Source of the DNA: Mycobacterium sp. E1747
GTDB lineage: Bacteria > Actinomycetota > Actinomycetes > Mycobacteriales > Mycobacteriaceae
Direction of reading: 5' to 3'
Length of the DNA: 64,000 nt
Assembly (NCBI RefSeq): GCF_001667775.1
Contig: NZ_LZJI01000040.1
Span: forward strand, 1-64,000
This document shows positions 29,552 through 37,924 of this stretch, piece after piece; within the stretch, counting starts at the first letter, position 1; every line of letters starts with the position of its first letter. Under the pieces are notes generated by a model. It was not told the origin of the DNA. It saw nothing but the letters and a program-made list of their open reading frames with translations, and did not search any database. The translations under genes were made by a program, and so were the position numbers.

Positions 29552-30519
29552 CCGCGATATCCACGCGCCTGATCCGGCTGCTCAACATGGTGCCGTACTT
29601 TCAGGCCAACCCGCGGGTCACCCGGGCCAAGGCGGCCGCCGACCTCGGGGTGTCCGCCAAGCAGCTGGAAGAGGACCTCAACCAGCTCTGGATGTGCGGG
29701 CTGCCCGGCTACTACCCGGGCGATTTGATCGACTTCCAGTTCGCCGGTGACACCATCGAGGTCACCTTCTCCGCGGGCATCGACCGGCCGCTCAAGCTCA
29801 CCTCGCCGGAGGCGACCGGCCTGCTCGTGGCCCTGCGCGCGCTCGCCGATATTCCCGGCGTCGTCGACCCGGAGGCGGCGCGCAGCGCGATCGCCAAGAT
29901 CGAGGCCGCGGCCGGCGCTGTCGGGCAGGACACCGCCGGGTCGGCGGCAGCGGTCGACGAGCAGGCGCCCGCGGAAAGCCCCGCCGCGGCCGCGGTGCGC
30001 ACGGCGGTGCAGTCCAAACACGCGCTGGCCATCGACTATTACTCCGCGTCGCACGACACCCTGACCAGCCGGATCGTCGACCCCATCCGCGTGCTGCTGA
30101 TCGGCGGTCACAGCTACCTGGAGGCCTGGTCGCGGGAGGCCGAAGGGGTGCGGTTGTTCCGCTTCGACCGGATCGTCGACGCCACCGAGTTGGACGAACC
30201 CGCGGCGCCCCCAGAGCTGGCGCTGCAGGCGCCACCGGACACATCCCTGTTCGACGGCGACCCGTCGCTGCCGTCGGCCAAGCTGCGGATCGCGCCGTCG
30301 GCGTCGTGGATGTTCGAGTACTACCCGATGCGCGAGATGCGCGAGCTGCCGGACGGGTCCTGCGAGGCGGTGATGACCTATGCCTCCGAGGACTGGATGA
30401 CCCGCCTGGTGCTGGGCTTCGGGGCGGCGGTGCGGGTGCTTGAACCGGAGTCCCTGGCGGTACGTGTCCGGGATGCGGCGGCGGCGGCCCTCGAGACCTA
30501 CCGGGCGCTCATCGCCTGA
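29548..30519 (+). CDS. pafC: Transcriptional regulator PafC (WYL domain)
   Basis: 323 aa with the same layout as PafB: helix-turn-helix (about 1-65, TRLIRLLNMVPYFQANPRVTRAKAA), WYL-type domain (about 160-210, LAIDYYSASHDTLTSRIVDP), and C-terminal domain. GTG 29548 overlaps the pafB stop, fitting obligate heterodimer assembly. It lies upstream of tatAC as in M. tuberculosis. Confidence 0.95.
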   Translation: MTAISTRLIRLLNMVPYFQANPRVTRAKAAADLGVSAKQLEEDLNQLWMCGLPGYYPGDLIDFQFAGDTIEVTFSAGIDRPLKLTSPEATGLLVALRALADIPGVVDPEAARSAIAKIEAAAGAVGQDTAGSAAAVDEQAPAESPAAAAVRTAVQSKHALAIDYYSASHDTLTSRIVDPIRVLLIGGHSYLEAWSREAEGVRLFRFDRIVDATELDEPAAPPELALQAPPDTSLFDGDPSLPSAKLRIAPSASWMFEYYPMREMRELPDGSCEAVMTYASEDWMTRLVLGFGAAVRVLEPESLAVRVRDAAAAALETYRALIA

Positions 30520-30591
30520 GGCCACGGCGCGGTCGGTCCGGTGTATCGCCGCGCTGCGGTAGCATCGGGTAGACGTCTGGAGGTAATCAAA

Positions 30592-30867
30592 GTGGGCAGT
30601 CTTAGTCCGTGGCACTGGGCGATCCTCGCTGTGGTGGTGATTCTGCTCTTCGGTGCCAAGAAGCTCCCCGATGCAGCACGTTCGTTGGGCAAGTCGATGC
30701 GTATCTTCAAGTCTGAGCTGCGCGAAATGCAGACGGAGAACAAAGCGGAGTCATCAGCCCTGGGGTCCAACAGCGCCCCCGCCGCGGCGAACCCCACTCC
30801 CGTGCAGTCGCAGCGTGTCGACGCTCCGGCGGCCGAGCAGGGGCACTCCGAAGCTCGCCCGGCGTAG
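30592..30867 (+). CDS. tatA: Sec-independent translocase subunit TatA
   Basis: 91 aa. One N-terminal transmembrane helix (about 6-22, [16 protein letters not shown]), the hinge [21 protein letters not shown] amphipathic helix, and a disordered tail ending QRVDAPAA...EARPA. It oligomerises to form the twin-arginine pore. GTG 30592 has GGAGGT seven bases upstream, which decides the start over the longer frame from 30541. Confidence 0.97.
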   Translation: MGSLSPWHWAILAVVVILLFGAKKLPDAARSLGKSMRIFKSELREMQTENKAESSALGSNSAPAAANPTPVQSQRVDAPAAEQGHSEARPA

Positions 30868-30912
30868 CCCGCCGTCATCGTCGCGGGGCCCGAGCGCTAC
30901 TGAACGAGCGTC

Positions 30913-31881
30913 GTGAAAGTTTTCAATGTTTCAGCGCGCACTGCCGGCGTGCTGAAGCGCCTCAATCCGCGTAACAGGCGCAGCCAAACCAATCCCGACG
31001 CGACGATGTCGCTCGTCGATCACCTGACCGAGCTGCGCACCCGGTTGTTGCTCTCCCTGGCCGCCATCCTGCTCACCACGATCTTCGGGTTCTTCTGGTA
31101 TTCGCACTCGATCTTCGGACTGGAAAGCCTCGGCGAGTGGCTGCGCCACCCGTACTGCTCCCTGCCCCAATCGGCCCGCGCCAGCATCAGCGCCGACGGC
31201 CAATGCCGGCTGCTGGCCACGGCGCCGTTCGACCAGTTCATGCTGCGGCTCAAGGTCGGGCTGACCGCCGGGGTCGTGCTGGCCTGCCCGGTGTGGTTCT
31301 ACGAACTCTGGGCGTTCATCACGCCGGGGCTGTACCAAAAGGAGCGTCGCTTCGCGGTCGGATTCGTGATCCCCGCGGCGGTGCTGTTCGTCACGGGCGC
31401 GATCCTGGCCTACTTCGTGCTGTCCAAGGCGCTGGGCTTCTTGCTGACGGTCGGCAGCGACGTGCAGGTGACCGCGTTGTCGGGGGACCGGTACTTCGGG
31501 TTTCTGATCAACCTGTTGGTGGTGTTCGGCGTCAGCTTCGAATTTCCGTTGCTCATCGTCATGCTCAACATGACGGGCGTGCTGACCTACGAGCGGCTCA
31601 AGTCCTGGCGGCGCGGCCTGATCTTCGGGATGTTCGTGTTCGCCGCGGTTTTCACCCCCGGGTCCGACCCGTTCTCGATGACCGCGTTGGGCGTGGCGTT
31701 GTCGGTGCTCCTCGAGTTCGCCATCCAGATCGCCCACCTGCACGACAGGCGGAAGGCCAAGCGCGAAGCGCAGACCGCGATCCCGGACGACGAGGCCTCG
31801 GTCATCGAGGCGCCCGCACCGATACACGAGCCCGCGCGTGAGCCGTCGTTCACCGCCGGCCAGCATGACGATGTCACCTAA
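30913..31881 (+). CDS. tatC: Sec-independent translocase subunit TatC
   Basis: 322 aa with six transmembrane segments. The family signatures are [14 protein letters not shown] (signal-peptide binding Glu) and [13 protein letters not shown], then [15 protein letters not shown] near the end. It recognises folded twin-arginine substrates and recruits TatA. The cytoplasmic tail is long and acidic. GTG start at 30913; a few extra N-terminal residues compared with the M. tuberculosis protein. Confidence 0.96.
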   Translation: MKVFNVSARTAGVLKRLNPRNRRSQTNPDATMSLVDHLTELRTRLLLSLAAILLTTIFGFFWYSHSIFGLESLGEWLRHPYCSLPQSARASISADGQCRLLATAPFDQFMLRLKVGLTAGVVLACPVWFYELWAFITPGLYQKERRFAVGFVIPAAVLFVTGAILAYFVLSKALGFLLTVGSDVQVTALSGDRYFGFLINLLVVFGVSFEFPLLIVMLNMTGVLTYERLKSWRRGLIFGMFVFAAVFTPGSDPFSMTALGVALSVLLEFAIQIAHLHDRRKAKREAQTAIPDDEASVIEAPAPIHEPAREPSFTAGQHDDVT

Positions 31882-34672
31882 ACCGTCGGTGCCGCAGGAC
31901 GCGACGGAGCTCGTCGAGCTGACCCGGTTCACCGCCGAACTGCCCTTCGCGCTCGACGGTTTCCAGCAGCGCGCCTGCGCGGCGCTGGAACGAGGCCACG
32001 GAGTGCTGGTCTGCGCGCCGACCGGCGCCGGCAAGACGGTGGTGGGCGAATTCGCTGTGCACCTGGCGCTCGCCGCCGGCGGCAAGTGCTTTTACACAAC
32101 GCCGCTCAAGGCGCTGAGCAACCAGAAGCACACCGATCTGACGGCGCGCTACGGCCGCGACCGGATCGGCCTGCTGACCGGTGACATGTCGGTGAACGCC
32201 GACGCCCCCGTGGTGGTGATGACTACCGAGGTGCTGCGCAACATGCTGTACGCCGGTTCGCCTGCGCTGCAAGGGCTTTCCTTTGTCGTGATGGATGAGG
32301 TGCATTTCCTGGCCGACCGGATGCGCGGCCCGGTGTGGGAGGAGGTGATCCTGCACCTGCCCGACGAGGTGCGGGTGGTCAGCCTGTCGGCCACCGTGAG
32401 CAACGCCGAGGAATTCGGCGGCTGGATCCAGACGGTGCGGGGCGACACCACCGTGGTGGTCGACGAGCACCGGCCGGTCCCGTTGTGGCAGCACGTCCTG
32501 GTGGGCAAGCGGCTCTTCGACCTGTTCGACTACCGCAGCTCGGAAGCCGGCGGACAGCCGGTCGCCGGCCAGGAGTCGCGCGTCAGCCCGGACCTGGTGC
32601 GCCACATCGCGCATCGCCGGGAGGCGGACCGGATGTCGGACTGGCAGCCGCGCAGAGCGCGGGGCGGCCGCGGCGCCTCCGGTCGTCCGCGGTTCTACCG
32701 GCCGCCCGGACGGGCGGATGTGATCGCGACGCTGGACTCCGAGGGGCTGCTGCCGGCGATCACGTTCGTGTTCTCCCGCGCCGGCTGCGACGCCGCCGTG
32801 CAGCAGTGCCTGCGCTCGCCGCTCCGGTTGACCACCGAGGAGGAGCGGGCGCAGATCGCCGAGGTGATCGAACACCGCTGCGGCGATCTGGCCGACACCG
32901 ACCTGGCGGTGCTTGGGTATTACGAGTGGCGGGAGGGGCTGATGCGCGGCCTGGCCGCCCACCACGCCGGGATGTTGCCGGTGTTCCGGCACACCGTCGA
33001 GGAGCTGTTCACCGCAGGTCTGGTCAAGGCCGTGTTCGCGACCGAGACCCTGGCGCTGGGCATCAACATGCCCGCCCGCACGGTGGTGCTCGAGCGGCTG
33101 GTCAAGTTCAACGGCGAGCAACACATGCCGCTGACGCCGGGGGAGTACACGCAGCTGACGGGCCGCGCCGGGCGGCGCGGCATCGACGTCGAGGGCCACG
33201 CGGTGGTGCTGTGGAATCCCACCGACGAGAACACCGAACCGGCCGCCGTCGCGGGCCTGGCCTCCACCCGCACCTTCCCGCTGCGCAGCTCGTTCGCCCC
33301 GTCGTACAACATGACGATCAACCTGGTGCAGCAGATGGGTCCCGAGCAGGCGCACCGGTTGCTGGAGCATTCGTTCGCCCAATATCAGGCCGACCGCTCC
33401 GTCGTCGGCCTGGTCCGCGGGATCGAGCGCGGCACCGCGATGCTCGCCGAGATCGCCGCCGAGCTGGGCGGCCCGCAGGCGCCCATCCTCGACTACGCGC
33501 GGCTGCGCGCCCGCATTTCGGAAATGGAGCGTGCGCAGTCCCGCGCGTCGCGGCTGCAACGCCGCCAGGCGGCCAGCGACGCGCTGGCCGCCCTGCGCCG
33601 CGGCGACATCATCAACATCACCCACGGCCGGCGCGGTGGGCTGGCAGTCGTGCTGGAATCGGCCCGCGACGGCGACGACCCGCGCCCGCTGGTGCTCACC
33701 GAAAACCGATGGGCGGGGCGCATTTCCACGGCCGACTACTCGGGCGCGTCGGCTCCGGTCGGATCGATGCCGTTGCCCAAGCGCGTCGAGCACCGTCAGC
33801 CGCGGGTCCGGCGTGACCTGGCATCCGCGCTGCGGTCGGCGGCGGCCGGGTTGGCCATTCCGGCCAGGCGCCGCGGCGGCCGTGGGGACCACGACGGTTA
33901 TCAGGACCCCGAGCTGGCGTCATTGCGGGAGGAGCTGCGTCGGCACCCGTCGCACAACAGCGCCGGGCTGGAGGCGAAAGTCCGGCAGGCCGAGCGCTAC
34001 CTGCGCATCGAACGCGACAACGCGCAACTGGAGAAAAAGGTTGCCGCCGCGACCAATTCGCTGGCGCGCACGTTCGACCGAATAGTCGGCCTGCTCACCG
34101 AGCGTGGCTTCATCCGGGGCCCGGACACGGATCCCCGGGTCACCGACGACGGCCGCCTGCTGGCCCGCATCTACAGCGAGAGCGACCTGCTGGTCGCGGA
34201 GTGCCTGCGCACCGGCGCGTGGGCCGATCTGAAGCCGCCCGAGTTGGCGGCGGTGGTCTCGGCGGTCCTGTACGAAAGCCGGGGTGGAGAAAGCCCGCGC
34301 GCGGCGTTCGCCGCCGAGGCGCCCACCCAGCACGTCCGACAGGCGCTACAGCAAACGTCGCGGCTGTCGGATGCGTTGCGCGCCGACGAGCAGAGCCACC
34401 GCCTCGCACCGAGCCGCGAACCCGACGACGGCTTCGTCAACGTCATCTATCGCTGGGCCAAGAGCGGAGACCTGGCCGCCGCCCTGGCCGCCGTCGATCC
34501 GGCCGGCGCCGGCTCGCCGCTGCTGGCGGGGGATTTCGTACGCTGGTGCCGCCAGGTACTGGATCTGTTGGACCAGGTCCGCAACGCCGCACCGGATGCT
34601 GAGTTGCGGGCCACGGCCAAGCGCGCCATCAATGATGTTCGGCGCGGCGTCGTGGCTGTTGACGCCGGGTAG
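31871..34672 (+). CDS. helY: Ski2-like RNA helicase HelY
   Basis: About 933 aa. Superfamily 2 motifs: Walker [15 protein letters not shown] (about 48-61), DEVHFL motif [15 protein letters not shown], then [14 protein letters not shown] and [14 protein letters not shown] long C-terminal DSHCT-type helical domain ends the protein. The Mtr4/Ski2 relatives feed RNA to nucleases; the bacterial role is unclear. ATG 31871 overlaps the tatC stop by 11 nt; an ATG two codons earlier (31865) is an equal alternative. Confidence 0.93.
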   Translation: MSPKPSVPQDATELVELTRFTAELPFALDGFQQRACAALERGHGVLVCAPTGAGKTVVGEFAVHLALAAGGKCFYTTPLKALSNQKHTDLTARYGRDRIGLLTGDMSVNADAPVVVMTTEVLRNMLYAGSPALQGLSFVVMDEVHFLADRMRGPVWEEVILHLPDEVRVVSLSATVSNAEEFGGWIQTVRGDTTVVVDEHRPVPLWQHVLVGKRLFDLFDYRSSEAGGQPVAGQESRVSPDLVRHIAHRREADRMSDWQPRRARGGRGASGRPRFYRPPGRADVIATLDSEGLLPAITFVFSRAGCDAAVQQCLRSPLRLTTEEERAQIAEVIEHRCGDLADTDLAVLGYYEWREGLMRGLAAHHAGMLPVFRHTVEELFTAGLVKAVFATETLALGINMPARTVVLERLVKFNGEQHMPLTPGEYTQLTGRAGRRGIDVEGHAVVLWNPTDENTEPAAVAGLASTRTFPLRSSFAPSYNMTINLVQQMGPEQAHRLLEHSFAQYQADRSVVGLVRGIERGTAMLAEIAAELGGPQAPILDYARLRARISEMERAQSRASRLQRRQAASDALAALRRGDIINITHGRRGGLAVVLESARDGDDPRPLVLTENRWAGRISTADYSGASAPVGSMPLPKRVEHRQPRVRRDLASALRSAAAGLAIPARRRGGRGDHDGYQDPELASLREELRRHPSHNSAGLEAKVRQAERYLRIERDNAQLEKKVAAATNSLARTFDRIVGLLTERGFIRGPDTDPRVTDDGRLLARIYSESDLLVAECLRTGAWADLKPPELAAVVSAVLYESRGGESPRAAFAAEAPTQHVRQALQQTSRLSDALRADEQSHRLAPSREPDDGFVNVIYRWAKSGDLAAALAAVDPAGAGSPLLAGDFVRWCRQVLDLLDQVRNAAPDAELRATAKRAINDVRRGVVAVDAG

Positions 34673-34752
34673 GCTGTGCCGAAGCTACCGTAGATCCATC
34701 AATCACAACGCCGAGAGTGCGTGCCAAGACACTAAGGGGCTGAGGAGAGACG

Positions 34753-35493
34753 ATGAGCGGACCGCAGGGACCGGAGCAGCAGTGGCAACCGCCCGGCCAA
34801 GGTAGCGATCAGTCCTCCGAACCGACCCAGGTCGGTTCGCCGTGGCAGCAGCAGCCGGGACAGGAGGCGACGTGGCAAGCCCCGGCCTACACGCCGTCCG
34901 CCGAATATCCCCAGTATCAGCAGCCGGCCGAGCAGGCCTATCCGCAGCAATACCCGCAACAGCCCGGCTATGGGCAGCCTGGGCAGTATGGTCAGCCGGG
35001 CCAGTACGGTCAGCCGGGGCAGTACTCGCAGCCCGCCCAGTACGGCCAGCCCGGGCAGTACGGTCAGCCGGGCCAGTATGGCCAGCCGGGTCAGTACGGC
35101 CAGCCGGGCCAGTACCCGCAGCAGTACCCGCCCTACGAGCAGCAGCCGGCCAAGAAGCGGTCGGTCGCCCTGATCGCCGGCGTGGGCGGGGTGATCGCCT
35201 TTCTGCTCATCGCCGTCGTGCTGGTGCTCGGCTTCTGGCAGCCCGGGTTCTTCGTCACCACCAAGCTGGACGTCAATAAGGCGCAGGCCGGTGTGCAACA
35301 GGTCCTGTCCGACGAGACCAACGGCTACGGCGCCAAGAACGTCCAAAACGTCAAGTGCAACCACGGTCAGAACCCGACCGTCAAGAAGGGCGCCACGTTC
35401 GACTGCGACGTCAGCATCGACGGCGCCCCGAAGCACGTGACGGTGACCTTCCAGGACAGCAAAGGCACCTACGAGGTAGGCCGCCCGCAGTAG
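34753..35493 (+). CDS. QPGQYG-repeat membrane protein, DUF4333 (Rv2091c-like)
   Basis: 246 aa. A Gln/Pro/Tyr-rich cytoplasmic region (1-135) contains eight hexapeptide units of QPGQYG type, then a basic KKRS, a transmembrane helix (about 140-162), and a C-terminal extracytoplasmic DUF4333 domain with a Cys pair (VKCNHGQ, TFDCDVS) likely forming a disulfide. It resembles Rv2091c. ATG 34753 has GAGGAGA upstream. It ends 7 nt from the convergent exonuclease gene. Function unknown. Confidence 0.85.
   Translation: MSGPQGPEQQWQPPGQGSDQSSEPTQVGSPWQQQPGQEATWQAPAYTPSAEYPQYQQPAEQAYPQQYPQQPGYGQPGQYGQPGQYGQPGQYSQPAQYGQPGQYGQPGQYGQPGQYGQPGQYPQQYPPYEQQPAKKRSVALIAGVGGVIAFLLIAVVLVLGFWQPGFFVTTKLDVNKAQAGVQQVLSDETNGYGAKNVQNVKCNHGQNPTVKKGATFDCDVSIDGAPKHVTVTFQDSKGTYEVGRPQ
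34975..35118 (+). repeat. 18-bp coding tandem repeat, eight units
   Basis: Eight 18-base units starting at 34975, 34993 and so on to 35101 encode the QPGQYG hexapeptides. Units differ at third codon positions and two encode variants ([12 protein letters not shown]). Such arrays often vary in copy number between strains. Confidence 0.9.
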
Positions 35494-35500
35494 TAGTCGG

Positions 35501-36511
35501 TCACTGCGGCAGCGCGTCGAGCGCCTTCTGCAACCGCCCTATCGACGACCCCACGCCCAGTTCGGTCGCCAGCTTCGCGGTGCGGTGCGGGTCGTCGGCC
35601 GCCAGCGGCAGCGCGTCGGTCGGGGTCGACAGCCTGACCGGTGCGTCGGTGGCCACCCGCACGACTTGTTCCGCGGCGTCGATGTAGTCCGTCGCGCCCA
35701 GCAGTTTCGAGCGCAGACCCTTGGCCATCTTCGATTTCGGGTCGTGGGCGGCCGCCAGGATCTGCTCGAGCGACCCGTGCTGGGCCAGCAGGGTGGCAGC
35801 CGTCTTCTCGCCGACACCCGGGACGCCCGGCAGGCCATCAGACGGATCGCCGCGCATCAGCGCGAACTCGGCGTAGGCCGCGCCCGCCCGGTGTTTGGGC
35901 ACGCCGTAGTGCTCGGCGACCTCCGCCGGCCCGAAGAGCGTGGCTTTGGTCAGCCCGCGGCCCAAGTAGAGCACTCGGACCGGCACCGGATCGTCGGCCA
36001 CCACCTGCAGCAGGTCGCGGTCTCCGCTGACCACCACCACAGGGTCACGGCGTTCGCGCGCGGCCAGCGTGCCCAGCACGTCGTCGGCCTCGAAACCCTC
36101 GGCGCCCGCCGTCGGGATCCCGAAGGCGTCCAGCAGCTCCATGATCATGTCGATCTGCGGCGTCAGGTCGTCGGGCACCTCTTCGATGTCCGGCTCGCCC
36201 TCGGGTTCCGGTTCCGCGACGCGATGCGCCTTATAGGACGGCACGAGGTCCACCCGGAACTGGGGCCGCCAATCCAGGTCCAGGCAGACCACCAGCCTGC
36301 TGGGACGCTGCTGGCTGATCACGACGGCCATCGAGTCGATGAACCCCCGGACGGCGTTGACCGGCCGGCCGTCGGGGGAGGTGATCGACGACGGCACCCC
36401 GAAATACGACCGGAACCACATACTGGCCCCGTCGAGCAGCAATAGCGGCGATCGCGAGCGCGGCGAAGCCGCGCGTAGCGGGTCGCCGCCGGTACCTGGG
36501 GCCGCGGGCAT
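35501..36511 (-). CDS. 5'-3' exonuclease (Rv2090-like)
   Basis: 336 aa, homologous to the 5'-nuclease domain of DNA polymerase I but stand-alone. Acidic metal-binding residues appear in [34 protein letters not shown], and [21 protein letters not shown] (helix-hairpin-helix). It removes 5' flaps or RNA primers. ATG 36511 starts a 23-residue leader of which 9-21 are encoded by a copy of the dispersed 41-bp repeat; a start nearer LLLLDG is possible. Confidence 0.9.
   Translation of the reverse strand: MPAAPGTGGDPLRAASPRSRSPLLLLDGASMWFRSYFGVPSSITSPDGRPVNAVRGFIDSMAVVISQQRPSRLVVCLDLDWRPQFRVDLVPSYKAHRVAEPEPEGEPDIEEVPDDLTPQIDMIMELLDAFGIPTAGAEGFEADDVLGTLAARERRDPVVVVSGDRDLLQVVADDPVPVRVLYLGRGLTKATLFGPAEVAEHYGVPKHRAGAAYAEFALMRGDPSDGLPGVPGVGEKTAATLLAQHGSLEQILAAAHDPKSKMAKGLRSKLLGATDYIDAAEQVVRVATDAPVRLSTPTDALPLAADDPHRTAKLATELGVGSSIGRLQKALDALPQ
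36447..36487 (-). repeat. 41-bp dispersed palindromic repeat inside a gene start
   Basis: A close copy of the core in the 55-bp array (begins GGCGATCGCGAGCGCG on the plus strand, ends GGGTCGCC). Read on the minus strand it encodes [13 protein letters not shown] near the N-terminus of the exonuclease. Confidence 0.85.
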
Positions 36512-36599
36512 GCCGGTATCGTCTCACGGCGCCGAACGTCGACGTGTTGTCGACGCAGCGCGGGAATTGCCGCACCGACTCGACGCTCGGCGCAGCGGT

Positions 36600-36605
36600 T
36601 AGCCT
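36600..36605 (+). promoter_or_regulatory. -10 box of pepE, leaderless
   Basis: TAGCCT lies 7 nt before the pepE ATG at 36613; no Shine-Dalgarno is present. Confidence 0.5.
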
Positions 36606-36612
36606 GGCTGCC

Positions 36613-37740
36613 ATGGAATCTCATCGGTTCGACAGCGGGGTGTATGCCCGGCGGCTGGCGGAGGCCGCCGCCGCGACCGCCGGCGCGGGATTGGCCGGGC
36701 TGGTCATCACCCCCGGGTACGACCTGCGCTACCTCGTCGGGTCGCGCGCCCAGACGCTCGAGCGGTTCACCGCCCTGGTGCTGCCGGCGTCCGGCGACCC
36801 GACGGTGGTGGTGCCGCGGCTGGAGCTGCCCTCCCTCAAGGGGTCGGCGATTGCGGAACTGGGACTGGCGGTGCGGGATTGGGTCGACGGTGACGACCCC
36901 TACCAATTGGTGGGCGCCGCGTTGCGCGGTGCTGAGTCCGCGACCGCCGTCACCGACTCCATGCCGGCCCTGCACCTGCTGCCGCTGGCGGATGTCCTCG
37001 GCATACTGCCGATCCTGGCGACCGACGTGATGCGGGAGCTGCGGATGGTCAAGGAGGAATGCGAGATCGACGCGCTGCGCAAGGCCGGCGCGGCCATCGA
37101 TCGCGTGCACGCCCGGGTGCCGGAGTTTCTGGTCCCCGGCCGGACCGAGGCCGACGTGGCCGCCGATATCGCGGAAGCGATTGTGGCTGAAGGGCATTCG
37201 GAGGTGGCATTCATCATCGTCGGCTCCGGGCCGCACAGCGCCGACCCGCACCACGGCTATTCGGACCGGGAACTGCAGGTGGGTGACATCGTCGTCGTCG
37301 ACATCGGCGGCGCCTACGAGCCCGGGTACCATTCCGACTCGACGCGCACCTACAGCATTGGCGATCCCAAAACCGAAGTAGCGCAACAGTATTCTGTGCT
37401 GCAACGGGCGCAACGGGCGGCAGTGGATGCGGTGCGGCCGGGCGTGACGGCCGAACAGGTCGACGCCGCCGCGCGCGATGTGCTGGCCGACGCCGGCCTA
37501 GCGGACGTGTTCGTGCACCGCACCGGCCACGGCATCGGGCTATCCGTGCACGAGGAACCCTACATCGTCGCGGGCAACGGCCTGCCGCTCGCCGCTGGCA
37601 TGGCCTTCTCGATCGAGCCGGGCATCTACTTTCCGGGCCGCTGGGGTGCCCGCATCGAGGACATCGTCGTCGTAACCGAAGACGGGGCAATGTCCGTCAA
37701 CAACCGGCCCCACGAGCTCATCGTGGTGCCCGTGTCGTAG
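36613..37740 (+). CDS. pepE: Xaa-Pro dipeptidase-like aminopeptidase PepE
   Basis: 375 aa, the same length as M. tuberculosis PepE. A creatinase-like N-domain (1-150) is followed by the pita-bread M24 domain with metal ligands in VVVDIGGAYEPGYHSDSTRTY (two Asp), HRTGHGIGLSVHEEP (His), SIEPGIYFPG (Glu) and RIEDIVVVTEDG (Glu). It likely releases N-terminal residues preceding proline. ATG at 36613. Confidence 0.95.
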   Translation: MESHRFDSGVYARRLAEAAAATAGAGLAGLVITPGYDLRYLVGSRAQTLERFTALVLPASGDPTVVVPRLELPSLKGSAIAELGLAVRDWVDGDDPYQLVGAALRGAESATAVTDSMPALHLLPLADVLGILPILATDVMRELRMVKEECEIDALRKAGAAIDRVHARVPEFLVPGRTEADVAADIAEAIVAEGHSEVAFIIVGSGPHSADPHHGYSDRELQVGDIVVVDIGGAYEPGYHSDSTRTYSIGDPKTEVAQQYSVLQRAQRAAVDAVRPGVTAEQVDAAARDVLADAGLADVFVHRTGHGIGLSVHEEPYIVAGNGLPLAAGMAFSIEPGIYFPGRWGARIEDIVVVTEDGAMSVNNRPHELIVVPVS

Positions 37741-37924
37741 CAGCCGAGGCCCCACCGGCGCGTACGTTGGGGCTTGATGTCACTTCTGGATTTGACTCTC
37801 CTTCCGAACGCTGGCCGCGGGCTGTTGATGAATGAGTTGTGGCTGCGACGTGGCGGCGGCTAGCTTGGCAAAGCCATCATTGGGTGAATAGCGGCTGCGC
37901 GCGGTCTCGACAAGAATTTTGCGC

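Noticed and set aside
32335..33816. Plus-strand frame of 493 codons inside helY
   Set aside because: It overlaps the helicase motifs in another frame and has low-complexity Arg/Ala/Gly composition.
37919..37924. TTG start two codons upstream for the toxin
   Set aside because: GTG 37925 aligns with the CpnT start; no Shine-Dalgarno favours the TTG, though it cannot be excluded.
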